NCBI GenBank assembly: GCA_965235635.1
Contig: CBDDYR010000004.1
Coordinates: 62,001 to 126,000 of the forward strand
Direction of reading: 5' to 3'
Length of the DNA stretch: 64,000 nucleotides
Source: Fontibacterium meridianamericanum
GTDB lineage: Bacteria > Pseudomonadota > Alphaproteobacteria > Pelagibacterales > Pelagibacteraceae
Below, piece by piece: positions 25,594-35,355 of the stretch (its first letter is position 1; each line of letters starts with the position of its first letter). Made by a program: the position numbers and the translations under genes. Under the pieces are notes generated by a model. It was given only the letters and a program-made list of their open reading frames with translations, did not search any database and was not told where the DNA came from.

Positions 25594-27018
25594 TTAAGCT
25601 GCAGCTTCTTTTGCCATTTTTTCAGCTTTTGCGACTGCCTCTTCTATTGTTCCTACCATGTAAAAAGCAGACTCTGGTAAATGATCATACTGACCTTTGC
25701 AAATTGCATCAAAGCCTTTAATGGTTGATTGAAGATCAACTAATTTTCCTGGTGATCCCGTAAATACTTCAGCAACAAAGAAAGGTTGTGATAAAAATCT
25801 TTGTATCTTTCTTGCTCTTGATACAACTAATTTATCTTCCTCAGATAACTCATCCATACCTAAAATTGCTATAATATCTTGTAAAGATTTATAGTTTTGT
25901 AAAATTTTTTGAACTTCCCTGGCAACTCTATAATGCTCTTCACCAACAATTCTTGGATCAAGAATTCTTGACGTTGAATCTAGAGGATCTACGGCAGGAT
26001 AAATTCCAAGTTCAGCAATTTGTCTTGATAAAACGGTTGTTGCATCTAAATGAGAAAATGAAGTTGCAGGAGCAGGGTCTGTTAAGTCATCGGCAGGAAC
26101 GTAAATCGCCTGCACAGAAGTAATTGATCCTTTACTAGTTGTTGTAATTCTTTCTTGTAAGTTACCCATATCTGTTGCTAACGTTGGTTGGTATCCAACG
26201 GCTGAGGGAATACGACCAAGTAATGCTGACACCTCTGATCCAGCTTGTGTAAATCTAAAAATATTATCAACGAAGAAAAGAACGTCTTGACCTTCTTTGT
26301 CTCTAAAATATTCAGCAAGTGTTAATCCTGATAAAGCAACTCGAGCTCTTGCTCCTGGTGGTTCATTCATTTGTCCATAAACTAAAGCGGCTTTAGATCC
26401 TGGGCCATCAGTTTTAATAACTCCGGACTCTATCATCTCATGATACAAATCATTTCCTTCTCGTGTTCGTTCTCCAACTCCTGCAAAAACTGAATATCCC
26501 CCATGAGCTTTTGCAACGTTATTAATTAATTCCATAATTAAAACTGTTTTTCCAACTCCAGCTCCACCAAACAATCCGATTTTTCCACCTCGAGAATATG
26601 GCGCTAACAAATCAACGACTTTAATTCCTGTAACAAGAACTTCTGTTTCTGTTGATTGCTCTACATAAGCTGGTGCAGATCTATGGATTGGCCAATTTTC
26701 TTTTGTTTTTAAAGGTCCTTTTTGATCAATTGGCTCTCCTATAACATTAATAATTCTCCCTAATGTTTCTGGACCAACTGGAACAGTAATAGCCTTGCCC
26801 GTATTTATGACTTTATCGCCTCTTTTTAATCCTTCTGTTGTATCCATCGCGATAGTTCTAACTGTATTTTCTCCAAGGTGTTGTGCAACCTCTAGAACGA
26901 CTCTTAATCCATTATTATCACACTCAAGAGCTGTTAAAATTTCTGGTAGATCTTGATCAAATTTTACGTCTACAACCGCACCAATAACCTGAACTATTTT
27001 TCCAAATTTATTTTCCAT
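25594..27018 (-). CDS. atpD: ATP synthase beta subunit
   Basis: A 474-residue catalytic F1 subunit. The P-loop GGAGVGKTVLIMELI, GERTREGNDLY, the catalytic-loop region ALVYGQMNEPPGAR and LSQPFFVAEVFTG are all present. It makes ATP at the alpha-beta interfaces. The frame is highly conserved and of normal length. It lies between atpG and atpC. Confidence 0.99.
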   Translation of the reverse strand: MENKFGKIVQVIGAVVDVKFDQDLPEILTALECDNNGLRVVLEVAQHLGENTVRTIAMDTTEGLKRGDKVINTGKAITVPVGPETLGRIINVIGEPIDQKGPLKTKENWPIHRSAPAYVEQSTETEVLVTGIKVVDLLAPYSRGGKIGLFGGAGVGKTVLIMELINNVAKAHGGYSVFAGVGERTREGNDLYHEMIESGVIKTDGPGSKAALVYGQMNEPPGARARVALSGLTLAEYFRDKEGQDVLFFVDNIFRFTQAGSEVSALLGRIPSAVGYQPTLATDMGNLQERITTTSKGSITSVQAIYVPADDLTDPAPATSFSHLDATTVLSRQIAELGIYPAVDPLDSTSRILDPRIVGEEHYRVAREVQKILQNYKSLQDIIAILGMDELSEEDKLVVSRARKIQRFLSQPFFVAEVFTGSPGKLVDLQSTIKGFDAICKGQYDHLPESAFYMVGTIEEAVAKAEKMAKEAAA

Positions 27019-27025
27019 AATTCTC

Positions 27026-27910
27026 CTATAAAGACTCAGCTCCAGAAATAATTTCTATTAATTCCTTAGTAATCACTGCTTGTCTTGTTCTGTTATAATT
27101 AATTGTTAGTTTTGCAATTAAATCTCCAGCATTTCTTGTTGCATTGTCCATGGCTGTCATTCTTGATCCTTGTTCACTAGCCTGATTTTCTAAAAATGCA
27201 GTATAAATTTGAGTTGCAATATTTTTTGGCAAAAGATTTTCTAAAATATCGTTTTCATCTGGTTCGTATTCATATTCGCTATTATTTGTCAAAGACTGTT
27301 GATTTGATTTTTGTTCAATTGAAACTGGGATTAATTGCTGGTTTTGAGGAATTTGAGAAATAACACTCTTAAATTTATTATAAAATAAAGTACAAATATC
27401 AAATTCATTTCTAGTAAATAGATTTAAAATTTTATCAGTAATTTCTTGAGCTTTGCCAAAAGAAACAACTTTTTCATCTTTTAAACTTATTCTATCAATA
27501 ATGTACTGATTGTACTTTCTCTTTAGTTGATCATTCGCCTTACTACCAACAACTATAATTTTTAAATTTTTCTTCTCATTCAATATTTTTTCAAAAAATA
27601 CTTTTGCTTTTCTACAAATATTTGTATTGAAGCCACCACATAGTCCTCTATCAGAACTTAAAACTACACAAAGATGAGTCTCATTTTTTTGATTGCCCAC
27701 TAGTAATTTTGGTGCTGAATCCATGTCAGTTACTGAATTTTTTAAATTTGATATTATAGAGTTTAACTTCTCAGAATATGGTCTCGCATTTTCTGCGTTC
27801 TGCTGAGCTTTTCTAAGTTTAGCGGCGGCAACCATTTTCATAGCTTTTGTTATTTTTTGTGTCGATTTAACACTACTAATTCTGTTTCTTAAGAATTTTA
27901 AACTAGCCAT
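27026..27910 (-). CDS. atpG: ATP synthase gamma subunit
   Basis: A 294-residue central-stalk subunit. The N-terminal coiled-coil helix ISSVKSTQKITKAMKMVAA, SSDRGLCGGFNTN and the C-terminal helix RMTAMDNATRNAGDLI are diagnostic. Its start overlaps the atpA stop. Confidence 0.98.
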   Translation of the reverse strand: MASLKFLRNRISSVKSTQKITKAMKMVAAAKLRKAQQNAENARPYSEKLNSIISNLKNSVTDMDSAPKLLVGNQKNETHLCVVLSSDRGLCGGFNTNICRKAKVFFEKILNEKKNLKIIVVGSKANDQLKRKYNQYIIDRISLKDEKVVSFGKAQEITDKILNLFTRNEFDICTLFYNKFKSVISQIPQNQQLIPVSIEQKSNQQSLTNNSEYEYEPDENDILENLLPKNIATQIYTAFLENQASEQGSRMTAMDNATRNAGDLIAKLTINYNRTRQAVITKELIEIISGAESL

Positions 27911-29445
27911 TATTTTTGAAAACCTTTCTTAAAGTCAGCAATAAACGTTTTTAACTTTTCTTCATTAGATTCATCAATTTTTCCTGAAGATTTAATATTG
28001 TTCAATATATCTGGAGCTTCTGATTTTATTTTTGATAGAAGTTTCTTTTCAAAAGACTTTATTTGATTAAGCTCAACATCATCTAAGAAACCTTTTACAC
28101 CTGAAAAAATTGATACGACTTGTTCCTCTACTTTTAGAGGTGAGTACTGATCTTGTTTTAACAATTCAGTTAATTTTGATCCACGATTTAATAATTTTTG
28201 AGTAGCAAGATCTAAATCAGATCCAAACTGAGCAAATGCAGCCATTTCACGATATTGAGCAAGTTCTAGTTTGATTGAACCAGAGACCTGTTTCATTGCC
28301 TTAATCTGTGCTGAGGATCCCACCCTAGAAACCGATATACCTACGTTAACGGCAGGTCTTACACCTTTATAAAAAAGTTCAGTTTCTAAAAATATTTGTC
28401 CATCGGTGATAGAAATAACGTTTGTTGGAATGTAAGCAGAAACGTCACTCGCTTGCGTTTCAATAATTGGTAGTGCTGTAAGAGATCCTCCGCCATGCTT
28501 GTCATTCAATTTTGCTGCTCTTTCAAGTAATCTACTATGAAGATAAAATACATCTCCTGGAAAGGCTTCTCGTCCTGGGGGTCTACGTAAAAGTAGTGAC
28601 ATCTGTCTGTAAGCAACAGCTTGTTTTGATAAATCATCATAAACAATAAGAGCATGCATTCCATTATCTCTGAAATATTCTCCCATTGTACATCCTGTGT
28701 ATGGAGCTAAAAATTGTAATGGCGCAGGATCAGAAGCTGTTGCTGCAACAACAATTGTATATTCCATTGCTCCAGCTTCCTCTAATGTTTTTACGATCTG
28801 AGCTACACTTGATCTTTTTTGTCCAATTGCAACATAAATACAATAAAGTTTTTTACTCTCATCATTAGATTTATTAATTTCTTTTTGATTAATAATTGTA
28901 TCAATAGCAATTGCTGTTTTTCCAGTTTGTCTATCACCAATAATTAATTCCCTTTGTCCTCTTCCAACAGGAATTAAGCTATCAATAGCTTTTAATCCTG
29001 TTTGCATCGGTTCATTAACTGATTTTCTTGGAATAATACCAGGCGCCTTAATCTCAACTCTTTTTCTTTCAGCTTTTTTATCAATCGGACCTTTTCCATC
29101 TATTGGATTACCTAATCCGTCAACCACACGACCTAATAAAGATTTTCCAACAGCAACGTCAACGATTGAGCCTGTTCTTTTTACAATGTCCCCTTCTTTA
29201 ATTTTTGAGTCATCACCAAAAATAACTACTCCGACATTTTCAGTTTCAAGGTTTAAAGCCATACCTTTTGTGCCTTCAGAGAATTGAACCATCTCTCCAG
29301 CTTGAACATTATCTAATCCGTAAACTCTGGCTATACCGTCTCCTACTGTCAAAACTTGACCAACTTCTGAAACTTCAACTTCAGCTCCAAAATTCTTTAT
29401 TTGATCTTTTAAAATATTAGTAATTTCAGAAGGATTAATTTTCAT
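27910..29445 (-). CDS. atpA: ATP synthase alpha subunit
   Basis: A 511-residue F1 subunit with non-catalytic nucleotide sites. The P-loop is GDRQTGKTAIAI, with YIAIGQKRS-like YVAIGQKRSSVAQ, the signature region with LLRRPPGREAFPGDVFYLHS, and the usual C-terminal helical domain. Length is normal. It follows atpH by 2 bases. Confidence 0.99.
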   Translation of the reverse strand: MKINPSEITNILKDQIKNFGAEVEVSEVGQVLTVGDGIARVYGLDNVQAGEMVQFSEGTKGMALNLETENVGVVIFGDDSKIKEGDIVKRTGSIVDVAVGKSLLGRVVDGLGNPIDGKGPIDKKAERKRVEIKAPGIIPRKSVNEPMQTGLKAIDSLIPVGRGQRELIIGDRQTGKTAIAIDTIINQKEINKSNDESKKLYCIYVAIGQKRSSVAQIVKTLEEAGAMEYTIVVAATASDPAPLQFLAPYTGCTMGEYFRDNGMHALIVYDDLSKQAVAYRQMSLLLRRPPGREAFPGDVFYLHSRLLERAAKLNDKHGGGSLTALPIIETQASDVSAYIPTNVISITDGQIFLETELFYKGVRPAVNVGISVSRVGSSAQIKAMKQVSGSIKLELAQYREMAAFAQFGSDLDLATQKLLNRGSKLTELLKQDQYSPLKVEEQVVSIFSGVKGFLDDVELNQIKSFEKKLLSKIKSEAPDILNNIKSSGKIDESNEEKLKTFIADFKKGFQK

Positions 29446-29447
29446 TT

Positions 29448-29978
29448 TTATTTATTTAATAAATTATTTAATCTTGTTTTAGCAGAAGTATCAATCATAG
29501 TACTTCCAATTTGAAGAATTGAACCAACTAATAAAGATGGGTCTACAGAAAAAGAAATGTTGATTTTTTTCTTTAAAATATTATCTAATTTTTTTGCTAT
29601 ATCTGCTTTATCGCTATCTGAAATTGTGTGAGATAATTTAAGAGTTGCTAGAACTTCCCCCTTTTCATTTAATAATAAGTCAAAAAAATTATTTACTATT
29701 TTCTCTAAAAAGAAAAATCTTCTATTTTTGTTTAATACTCTTAAAAATCTTGAGAATAAATCTGAAAAAGAAAAATTTTTAACCAAAGCATCAATAACAT
29801 TATTAATAACTGAATATTTATGTGTAGGATTTTTAATAAATTTTTTTAAATCTGAACTTTGATCTAATATTTCTCTTAACTTTAAAAAATCTTTTTCAAG
29901 AATATCTATGCTTTTAGCTTCATAAGCCAGTCTATATACTGCTTTAGCATATCTTTGAGTTTCACTAAAAGTTGTCAT
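29448..29978 (-). CDS. atpH: ATP synthase delta subunit
   Basis: A 176-residue stator subunit (OSCP homologue) joining F1 to the peripheral stalk. The N-terminal helix RYAKAVYRLAYE and the C-terminal GSILQIGSTMIDTSAKTRL match the family. It is the first gene of the F1 cluster; F0 genes are elsewhere, as usual in Alphaproteobacteria. The 91-base gap to the upstream priA holds a small hairpin (ACACT-loop-AGTGT) that could be a weak priA terminator. Confidence 0.95.
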   Translation of the reverse strand: MTTFSETQRYAKAVYRLAYEAKSIDILEKDFLKLREILDQSSDLKKFIKNPTHKYSVINNVIDALVKNFSFSDLFSRFLRVLNKNRRFFFLEKIVNNFFDLLLNEKGEVLATLKLSHTISDSDKADIAKKLDNILKKKINISFSVDPSLLVGSILQIGSTMIDTSAKTRLNNLLNK

Positions 29979-30069
29979 AGATTTTTTTACTATTAACTTT
30001 AAAAGAAAAAAGGTCTCGTAACATGCAAAATTACACTAATCAAGTGTGATATTTTGAACTTTTTTAAAA

Positions 30070-32040
30070 TTATTTAAAGTTTACGGGATCAACGTCTACA
30101 GTTAGTGAAATATTTTTTTTAATTTTAATAGTTTTTAACCAATCTTTTAAAAATTTTTGTGGAAATGCTTCTTGAGGATATTTTAATAATAACCTAGAAC
30201 GATATTTTCCCTTTATAAGCGAAATGGAAGCACTCACGGGACCCAACAACAAAGCATCTTTCATTTTTGGAATTTTATTTTTTAATATTCTTGCACAATC
30301 ATCAACGTCAAACTTATTTTTTCCTGAAATTATAAAAGCAATAAGCTTTGTAAACGGAGGTAAATTAGATCGCTCTCTAAAATTAATTTCGTTTTCATAA
30401 AAAGCTAAAATATTCTGATCACATATTGATTTTAATGTTTCGTTTTCTGGCTCAAAAGTTTGAAGATATACTGTTGAATTTTTAACTTCTCTCCCCGCTC
30501 TCCCGCTTAGCTGATTCATTAATTGATATGTTTTTTCTGAACTACGGATATCATTTCCTAAAAAACTCAGATCAGAATTAACAATAACTATGCAATTTAA
30601 CTTTGGAAAATGAAAGCCTTTAGAAATTAATTGGGTTCCTACAATAATATTGATTTTTCCATTCTGGATACTCTCAAACGTTTTTTTAGTAGTATCATCA
30701 TTATGAATAAAATCACTTGAAAATAATTCAATTCTTTTATCAGGAAAAATTTCCTTAACTTCCTCAAATATCTTTTCAACACCCAAACCATAAAAAGAAA
30801 ATTCACAATTATCTCCATCTTTACATTTTCTCTCTAGTGTAGCTACATGATCACAGTAGTGACAAATTAATTTGTTAGTTTCCTTGTGATAAATTAATGA
30901 AACTGAACAATGTGGACAATTAAATCGATAACCACATTTTGAACAAATAACAAAAGTTGAATATCCTCTTCTATTTAAAAAAAATAAAATTTGATTTCCT
31001 TTATCCAGGATATTTTTAAGTTCAGAAATAATAGAGGGCGAAATAAATTTAGATTTTACAGGAGGATTTTTTTTCAAATCCACAAATTTAACTTCCGGCA
31101 ACTGGGCATTGCCATATCTTTTATCTAAACTAATGTAAGAAAACTTTTTATTAATCGTGTTATAGTAAGTCTCTAATGAAGGCGTTGCTGAAACTAAAAT
31201 AACTGATATTTTTTTAATTGAGGCCATTAACACAGCCATGTCCCTAGCATTATAAATTACTTGATCTTCTTGTTTGTAAGACTGATCATGCTCTTCATCT
31301 ATAATGATTAAACCTAATTTTTTAAAAGGAAGAAATAAAGATGATCTGGCCCCTAAAACCAAATTAATTTTATGACTAGCAATTCCATGCCAGATCTGTC
31401 TTTTGTTTTTTTCAGAGACATCAGAGTGCCACAACGCAGGATAGCTTCCAAAATACTCTTTAAATCTTTCTTTAATTTGGTTTGTTAATGCAATCTCCGG
31501 GAGCAGAACCAAAACCTGATAACCTTTTTCTATAAAATCTTGTATTTTTTTAAAATATATTAATGTTTTTCCTGATCCTGTAATTCCATGTAATAAAATT
31601 GTTGAAAATTTATCAAATAAAATTTTATCATCTAAAATCTTAATAGCTTTCTTCTGACCTGCATCAAAACTAATATTTTTTTTTAATGAACATTTTTCAA
31701 AAGTTTCTTCTGTTTTGCTTTTTTTTGATGTTTCTTTAAAAGCCTTCTTAAAAATAAATAATTTTAAGGCAATTCCTAAATCTACCAAATTGTATCGAGA
31801 AAATTTTTCTAAAAAAACTAAAGTATCTTTAGATAAAGAAGCAAAATCAAATTTCTTTTTAATATCTTTAATTTTAATTGATTTCTTAATAGGACTACTC
31901 TTGCCCCAAACAATACCTATAATATCTTTATTTTGGAAAGGAACTAAAACAAAATCCCCAACTTTCACATCAATATCTTTTGGGACGTTATAGGTAAAAG
32001 GATGATCAAATTTTAGTGGTAGTAATACATCTAAAGTCAT
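30070..32040 (-). CDS. priA: Primosomal replication helicase PriA
   Basis: A 656-residue superfamily 2 DNA helicase that restarts stalled replication forks. The N-terminal 3'-end-binding region starts MTLDVLLPLKFDHPFTY. The helicase core has GITGSGKTLIY (Walker A), IDEEHDQSYK (DEEH) and QLSGRAGRE (motif VI). Between the lobes lie zinc-binding cysteines CSKCGYRFNCPHC, CHYCDH and CKDGDNC. The ATG at 32040 is preferred over a TTG one codon upstream. It is divergent from the aldolase gene and sits upstream of atpH, a conserved alphaproteobacterial arrangement. Confidence 0.96.
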   Translation of the reverse strand: MTLDVLLPLKFDHPFTYNVPKDIDVKVGDFVLVPFQNKDIIGIVWGKSSPIKKSIKIKDIKKKFDFASLSKDTLVFLEKFSRYNLVDLGIALKLFIFKKAFKETSKKSKTEETFEKCSLKKNISFDAGQKKAIKILDDKILFDKFSTILLHGITGSGKTLIYFKKIQDFIEKGYQVLVLLPEIALTNQIKERFKEYFGSYPALWHSDVSEKNKRQIWHGIASHKINLVLGARSSLFLPFKKLGLIIIDEEHDQSYKQEDQVIYNARDMAVLMASIKKISVILVSATPSLETYYNTINKKFSYISLDKRYGNAQLPEVKFVDLKKNPPVKSKFISPSIISELKNILDKGNQILFFLNRRGYSTFVICSKCGYRFNCPHCSVSLIYHKETNKLICHYCDHVATLERKCKDGDNCEFSFYGLGVEKIFEEVKEIFPDKRIELFSSDFIHNDDTTKKTFESIQNGKINIIVGTQLISKGFHFPKLNCIVIVNSDLSFLGNDIRSSEKTYQLMNQLSGRAGREVKNSTVYLQTFEPENETLKSICDQNILAFYENEINFRERSNLPPFTKLIAFIISGKNKFDVDDCARILKNKIPKMKDALLLGPVSASISLIKGKYRSRLLLKYPQEAFPQKFLKDWLKTIKIKKNISLTVDVDPVNFK

Positions 32041-32094
32041 CAAAAAATTTTATTAATTGTTTATTTCTTACTATAAATTTTATAATCTAAATCC

Positions 32095-32748
32095 ATGGAA
32101 ATTTTTCTAGACTCATCAGATATTAAAGAAATTAGAGGATTAAACAAAGCTAATTTAGTAGACGGCATCACAACAAATCCCTCTCTACTTGCAAGTGCAA
32201 AAACTGATTTCAAAATTTTATTAAAAGAAATTTGCAGCGAAATAAAAGGACCAGTAAGCGCTGAAGTAACAGCTCCAGATGTTCCTTCGATGTTAAAAGA
32301 AGCTGACGTTCTAAGAAAAATTGCAAAAAATATTGTAATTAAGGTTCCCTTAACTTGGAATGGTTTACAGGCTTGCAGTATACTTTCTTCTAAAAAAATT
32401 AAAGTAAATGTCACTTTATGTTTTTCTACATCGCAAGCTCTCCTTGCTGCTAAAGCTGGAGCAACTTACGTTTCACCTTTCATTGGAAGATTGGATGATA
32501 TTGGAGAAAACGGAGTTCAGTTAATTGAAGATATTAAAAAAGTTTTTAATAATTACAAAAATATAAAGACAAAAATTTTATCAGCCTCTATTAGATCTGT
32601 TGAACATTTTAACGCTGTTGCAGCTATTGGTTCTGATGTTGCTACAGTTCCTGTTAAAATTTTTAAAGAACTTCATAAACATCATCTTACAGATAAAGGT
32701 GTAGATATTTTTACAGCTGATTGGAAAAAATCAGGAATGAAGATTTAA
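32095..32748 (+). CDS. Transaldolase-like fructose-6-phosphate aldolase
   Basis: A 217-residue short transaldolase of the FSA/TalC type. The start MEIFLDSSDIKEI, GITTNPSLLA, the Schiff-base lysine in VIKVPLTWNGL (near residue 84) and GATYVSPFIGRLDD match. Members either split fructose 6-phosphate or act as transaldolase in the pentose phosphate pathway; active-site details do not settle which. The neighbouring position to priA is common in Alphaproteobacteria. It converges on lpdA. Confidence 0.92.
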   Translation: MEIFLDSSDIKEIRGLNKANLVDGITTNPSLLASAKTDFKILLKEICSEIKGPVSAEVTAPDVPSMLKEADVLRKIAKNIVIKVPLTWNGLQACSILSSKKIKVNVTLCFSTSQALLAAKAGATYVSPFIGRLDDIGENGVQLIEDIKKVFNNYKNIKTKILSASIRSVEHFNAVAAIGSDVATVPVKIFKELHKHHLTDKGVDIFTADWKKSGMKI

Positions 32749-32750
32749 AA

Positions 32751-34148
32751 TTAAAAGTGGATAGCTCTCTTATCTACCGCTAAAGCAGCCTCTTTAATTG
32801 CTTCAGCTAAAGTAGGGTGCGCATGGCACGTTCTCGCTATATCTTCTGCACTTGCTCCAAATTCCATAGCTAAAGCCATCTCTGCGATCATATTACCAAC
32901 ATCTGGTCCAATCATATGTACGCCTAAAACTCTATCTGTTTTATCATCAGATAAAATTTTAACAAATCCATCTCCTTCATCATTAACTTTTGCTCTAGCA
33001 TTTGCTGCGAAAGGAAACTTACCAACTTTATAAGATATTTTTTGCTCTTTTAACTGTTCTTCTGTTTTTCCAACTGAAGCAACTTCTGGAGAGGTATATA
33101 CTACACCAGGAATAACATCATAATTTACATGTCCATATTTTCCACTTAGCAATTCTGCAACAGCAATTCCTTCTTCTTCTGCTTTATGTGCTAACATTGG
33201 ACCAGTAATTACATCTCCGATTGCATAAATATTATTTAAGTTAGTTTTATATTTATGATCTGTTTCCACTCTTCCTTTTGAGTCTAATTTTACTCCAATT
33301 TTTTCAAGATTTAACCCTGCTGTATTAGGTTTTCTTCCGACAGACATTAAAACGATGTCGCAATCTATATCACTCTTAGCACCATTCTTTTCAACCATAA
33401 CAGTTGCGCCAGTTTTATTCTTTTTAACCCCAATTACTTTTGTTGATAAACTAAATTGCATTCCTTGTTTTTGTAGTATTTTTAAAAAAGCATCTGATAC
33501 TTCTCGATCCATACCTGGAGTGATGTAATCTAAGTATTCTACAACTTGAACTTCTGATCCTAATCTTGACCATACAGAACCCATCTCCAAACCTATATAA
33601 CCAGCTCCAATAACAACCAATTTTTTAGGTACTGAAGACAAAGCTAACGCGCCTGTTGATGATACAACTATTTTTTCATCAATTTCTATATTCGGAAGAG
33701 AGATTGGAACAGATCCAGTCGCAATAATTGCATTTTTAAATTTATAATCCTTTTGATTATTAGACTGATCAGTAACTGAGATTGTATTTTTATCTTTAAA
33801 AGATCCAAAGCCTTTAATGTAAGTAACTTTATTTTTTTTAAATAAAAATTCTATTCCTTTAGTAAGTCCTTCTACACCTTTTGCTTTATGACTCATCATT
33901 TTTGCAAGATCTAGTGATGGCTCATTAATATTAATTCCTATATTTTTAAATTCCGTTTTTGCCTTTTTATAAAGGTGAGATGAGTGCAATAATGCTTTCG
34001 AAGGTATACATCCAACATTAAGACAAGTGCCGCCTAAGGTTCCTCTAGACTCGATACATGCAGTTTTTAATCCTAATTGAGCAGCTCTAATTGCTCCAAC
34101 ATATCCTCCTGGACCTCCGCCAATAACTAAAAAATCAAACTCTTCCAT
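32751..34148 (-). CDS. lpdA: Dihydrolipoamide dehydrogenase (E3)
   Basis: A 465-residue FAD flavoprotein that reoxidises the lipoyl groups of 2-oxoacid dehydrogenase complexes with NAD. The FAD motif GGGPGGYVGAIRAAQLG, the redox-active pair in GGTCLNVGCIPSKALL, the NAD motif VVIGAGYIGLEMGSV and the catalytic His region HAHPTLAEAI are all intact. It is the distal gene of sucAB-lpd, so it serves 2-oxoglutarate dehydrogenase and probably other complexes too. Confidence 0.98.
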   Translation of the reverse strand: MEEFDFLVIGGGPGGYVGAIRAAQLGLKTACIESRGTLGGTCLNVGCIPSKALLHSSHLYKKAKTEFKNIGININEPSLDLAKMMSHKAKGVEGLTKGIEFLFKKNKVTYIKGFGSFKDKNTISVTDQSNNQKDYKFKNAIIATGSVPISLPNIEIDEKIVVSSTGALALSSVPKKLVVIGAGYIGLEMGSVWSRLGSEVQVVEYLDYITPGMDREVSDAFLKILQKQGMQFSLSTKVIGVKKNKTGATVMVEKNGAKSDIDCDIVLMSVGRKPNTAGLNLEKIGVKLDSKGRVETDHKYKTNLNNIYAIGDVITGPMLAHKAEEEGIAVAELLSGKYGHVNYDVIPGVVYTSPEVASVGKTEEQLKEQKISYKVGKFPFAANARAKVNDEGDGFVKILSDDKTDRVLGVHMIGPDVGNMIAEMALAMEFGASAEDIARTCHAHPTLAEAIKEAALAVDKRAIHF

Positions 34149-34151
34149 GAA

Positions 34152-35351
34152 TTATAAATTTAAAAAAAGTCTTCTTGGATCTTCTAAGTATTCCTTAACT
34201 CTAACCAAGAATGAAACAGCATCTTTTCCATCAATAATTCTATGATCATAGGACAGTGCTAAATACATAATAGGTCTAACTTCAATTTTTCCATCAACAA
34301 CTACTGCTCTTTGAACAATATTATGCATTCCTAATACTCCTGATTGTGGAGGATTCAATATTGGAGTTGATAACATCGAGCCATAAATCCCACCGTTAGT
34401 GATTGTAAAAGTACCCCCCTGAAGTTCCTCAATAGATAATTGTCCAGTTTTTGCTTTTTCACCAAGGACAATAATTTGCTTTTCAATATCTGCAAAAGAC
34501 AGTTCATCGGCATCTCTAACTACTGGAACAACTAATCCTTTCTCTGTCCCAACAGCAACGCCTATATTGTAATAATTTTTGTAAACAATTTCATCTTGTT
34601 GAATTTCTGCATTAATAATTGGAAAAGCTTTTAAAGCCTCAACACAAGATCTTACAAAGAATGACATAAATCCTAATTTAACCCCATATCTTTTCTGAAA
34701 GCCGTCTTTATATTCTGCTCTCATTTCAATAATTCTCGACATATCAATTTCATTAAATGTCGTAAGCATTGCTGCATTATTTTGAGCTTCTTTTAATCTT
34801 TTAGCGATAGTTGCTCTTAATCGAGTCATTTTAACTCGCTCTTCATCTCCTTTGCTAGCTCTTGCTGCGGAAGGAGCAGAAGGTAAGCCCATCGATTCTA
34901 ATAAATCTCCTTTTAAAATTCTTCCATCTTTTCCTGATCCACTGATCGTGCTGATATCAATTCTTTTTTCTTCTACTATTCTTTTTACTGCAGGAGATAA
35001 TATTTCTTTTTTACTTCCTGGAGCTTCTACTATTTTTTTTACAGGGGCCTCGACTGATTTTGGCTTTGCTGGCTCTGGTGCTTTAATAGGTTCTTTTTTT
35101 ATTACACTTGCAGTTCCAGCTCCTACCGTGCCTAGTACCGTTCCAACATTTACTGTATTACCGGCTTGAATTTTAATTTCTGATAAAATTCCTGATTCTG
35201 GAGAAGGAACTGATACACTAACTTTGTCAGTTTCTAATTCAACAACTGGTTCATCTGCTTTCACTGACTCACCAACTTGTTTAAGCCACTTAGAAACTGT
35301 CGCTTCCGTTACTGACTCTCCGAGCGTGGGTACTATTAAATCTTTAGCCAT
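34152..35351 (-). CDS. sucB: 2-oxoglutarate dehydrogenase E2 (dihydrolipoyl succinyltransferase)
   Basis: A 399-residue E2. A lipoyl domain covers residues 1-76 with the lipoylated lysine at residue 43 (ELETDKVSVSV). An Ala/Pro/Lys-rich linker follows, then a subunit-binding domain near residues 118-155 (LSPAVKRIVEE, GRILKGDLLE), and the catalytic domain ends with SYDHRIIDG. It transfers the succinyl group to CoA. It lies between sucA and lpdA with 3-4 base gaps. Confidence 0.98.
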   Translation of the reverse strand: MAKDLIVPTLGESVTEATVSKWLKQVGESVKADEPVVELETDKVSVSVPSPESGILSEIKIQAGNTVNVGTVLGTVGAGTASVIKKEPIKAPEPAKPKSVEAPVKKIVEAPGSKKEILSPAVKRIVEEKRIDISTISGSGKDGRILKGDLLESMGLPSAPSAARASKGDEERVKMTRLRATIAKRLKEAQNNAAMLTTFNEIDMSRIIEMRAEYKDGFQKRYGVKLGFMSFFVRSCVEALKAFPIINAEIQQDEIVYKNYYNIGVAVGTEKGLVVPVVRDADELSFADIEKQIIVLGEKAKTGQLSIEELQGGTFTITNGGIYGSMLSTPILNPPQSGVLGMHNIVQRAVVVDGKIEVRPIMYLALSYDHRIIDGKDAVSFLVRVKEYLEDPRRLFLNL

Positions 35352-35355
35352 TATT

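Noticed and set aside
30025..30050. ACACT-loop-AGTGT hairpin between priA and atpH as a terminator
   Set aside because: Only 5 base pairs and a short AATTTT tail; too weak to call.
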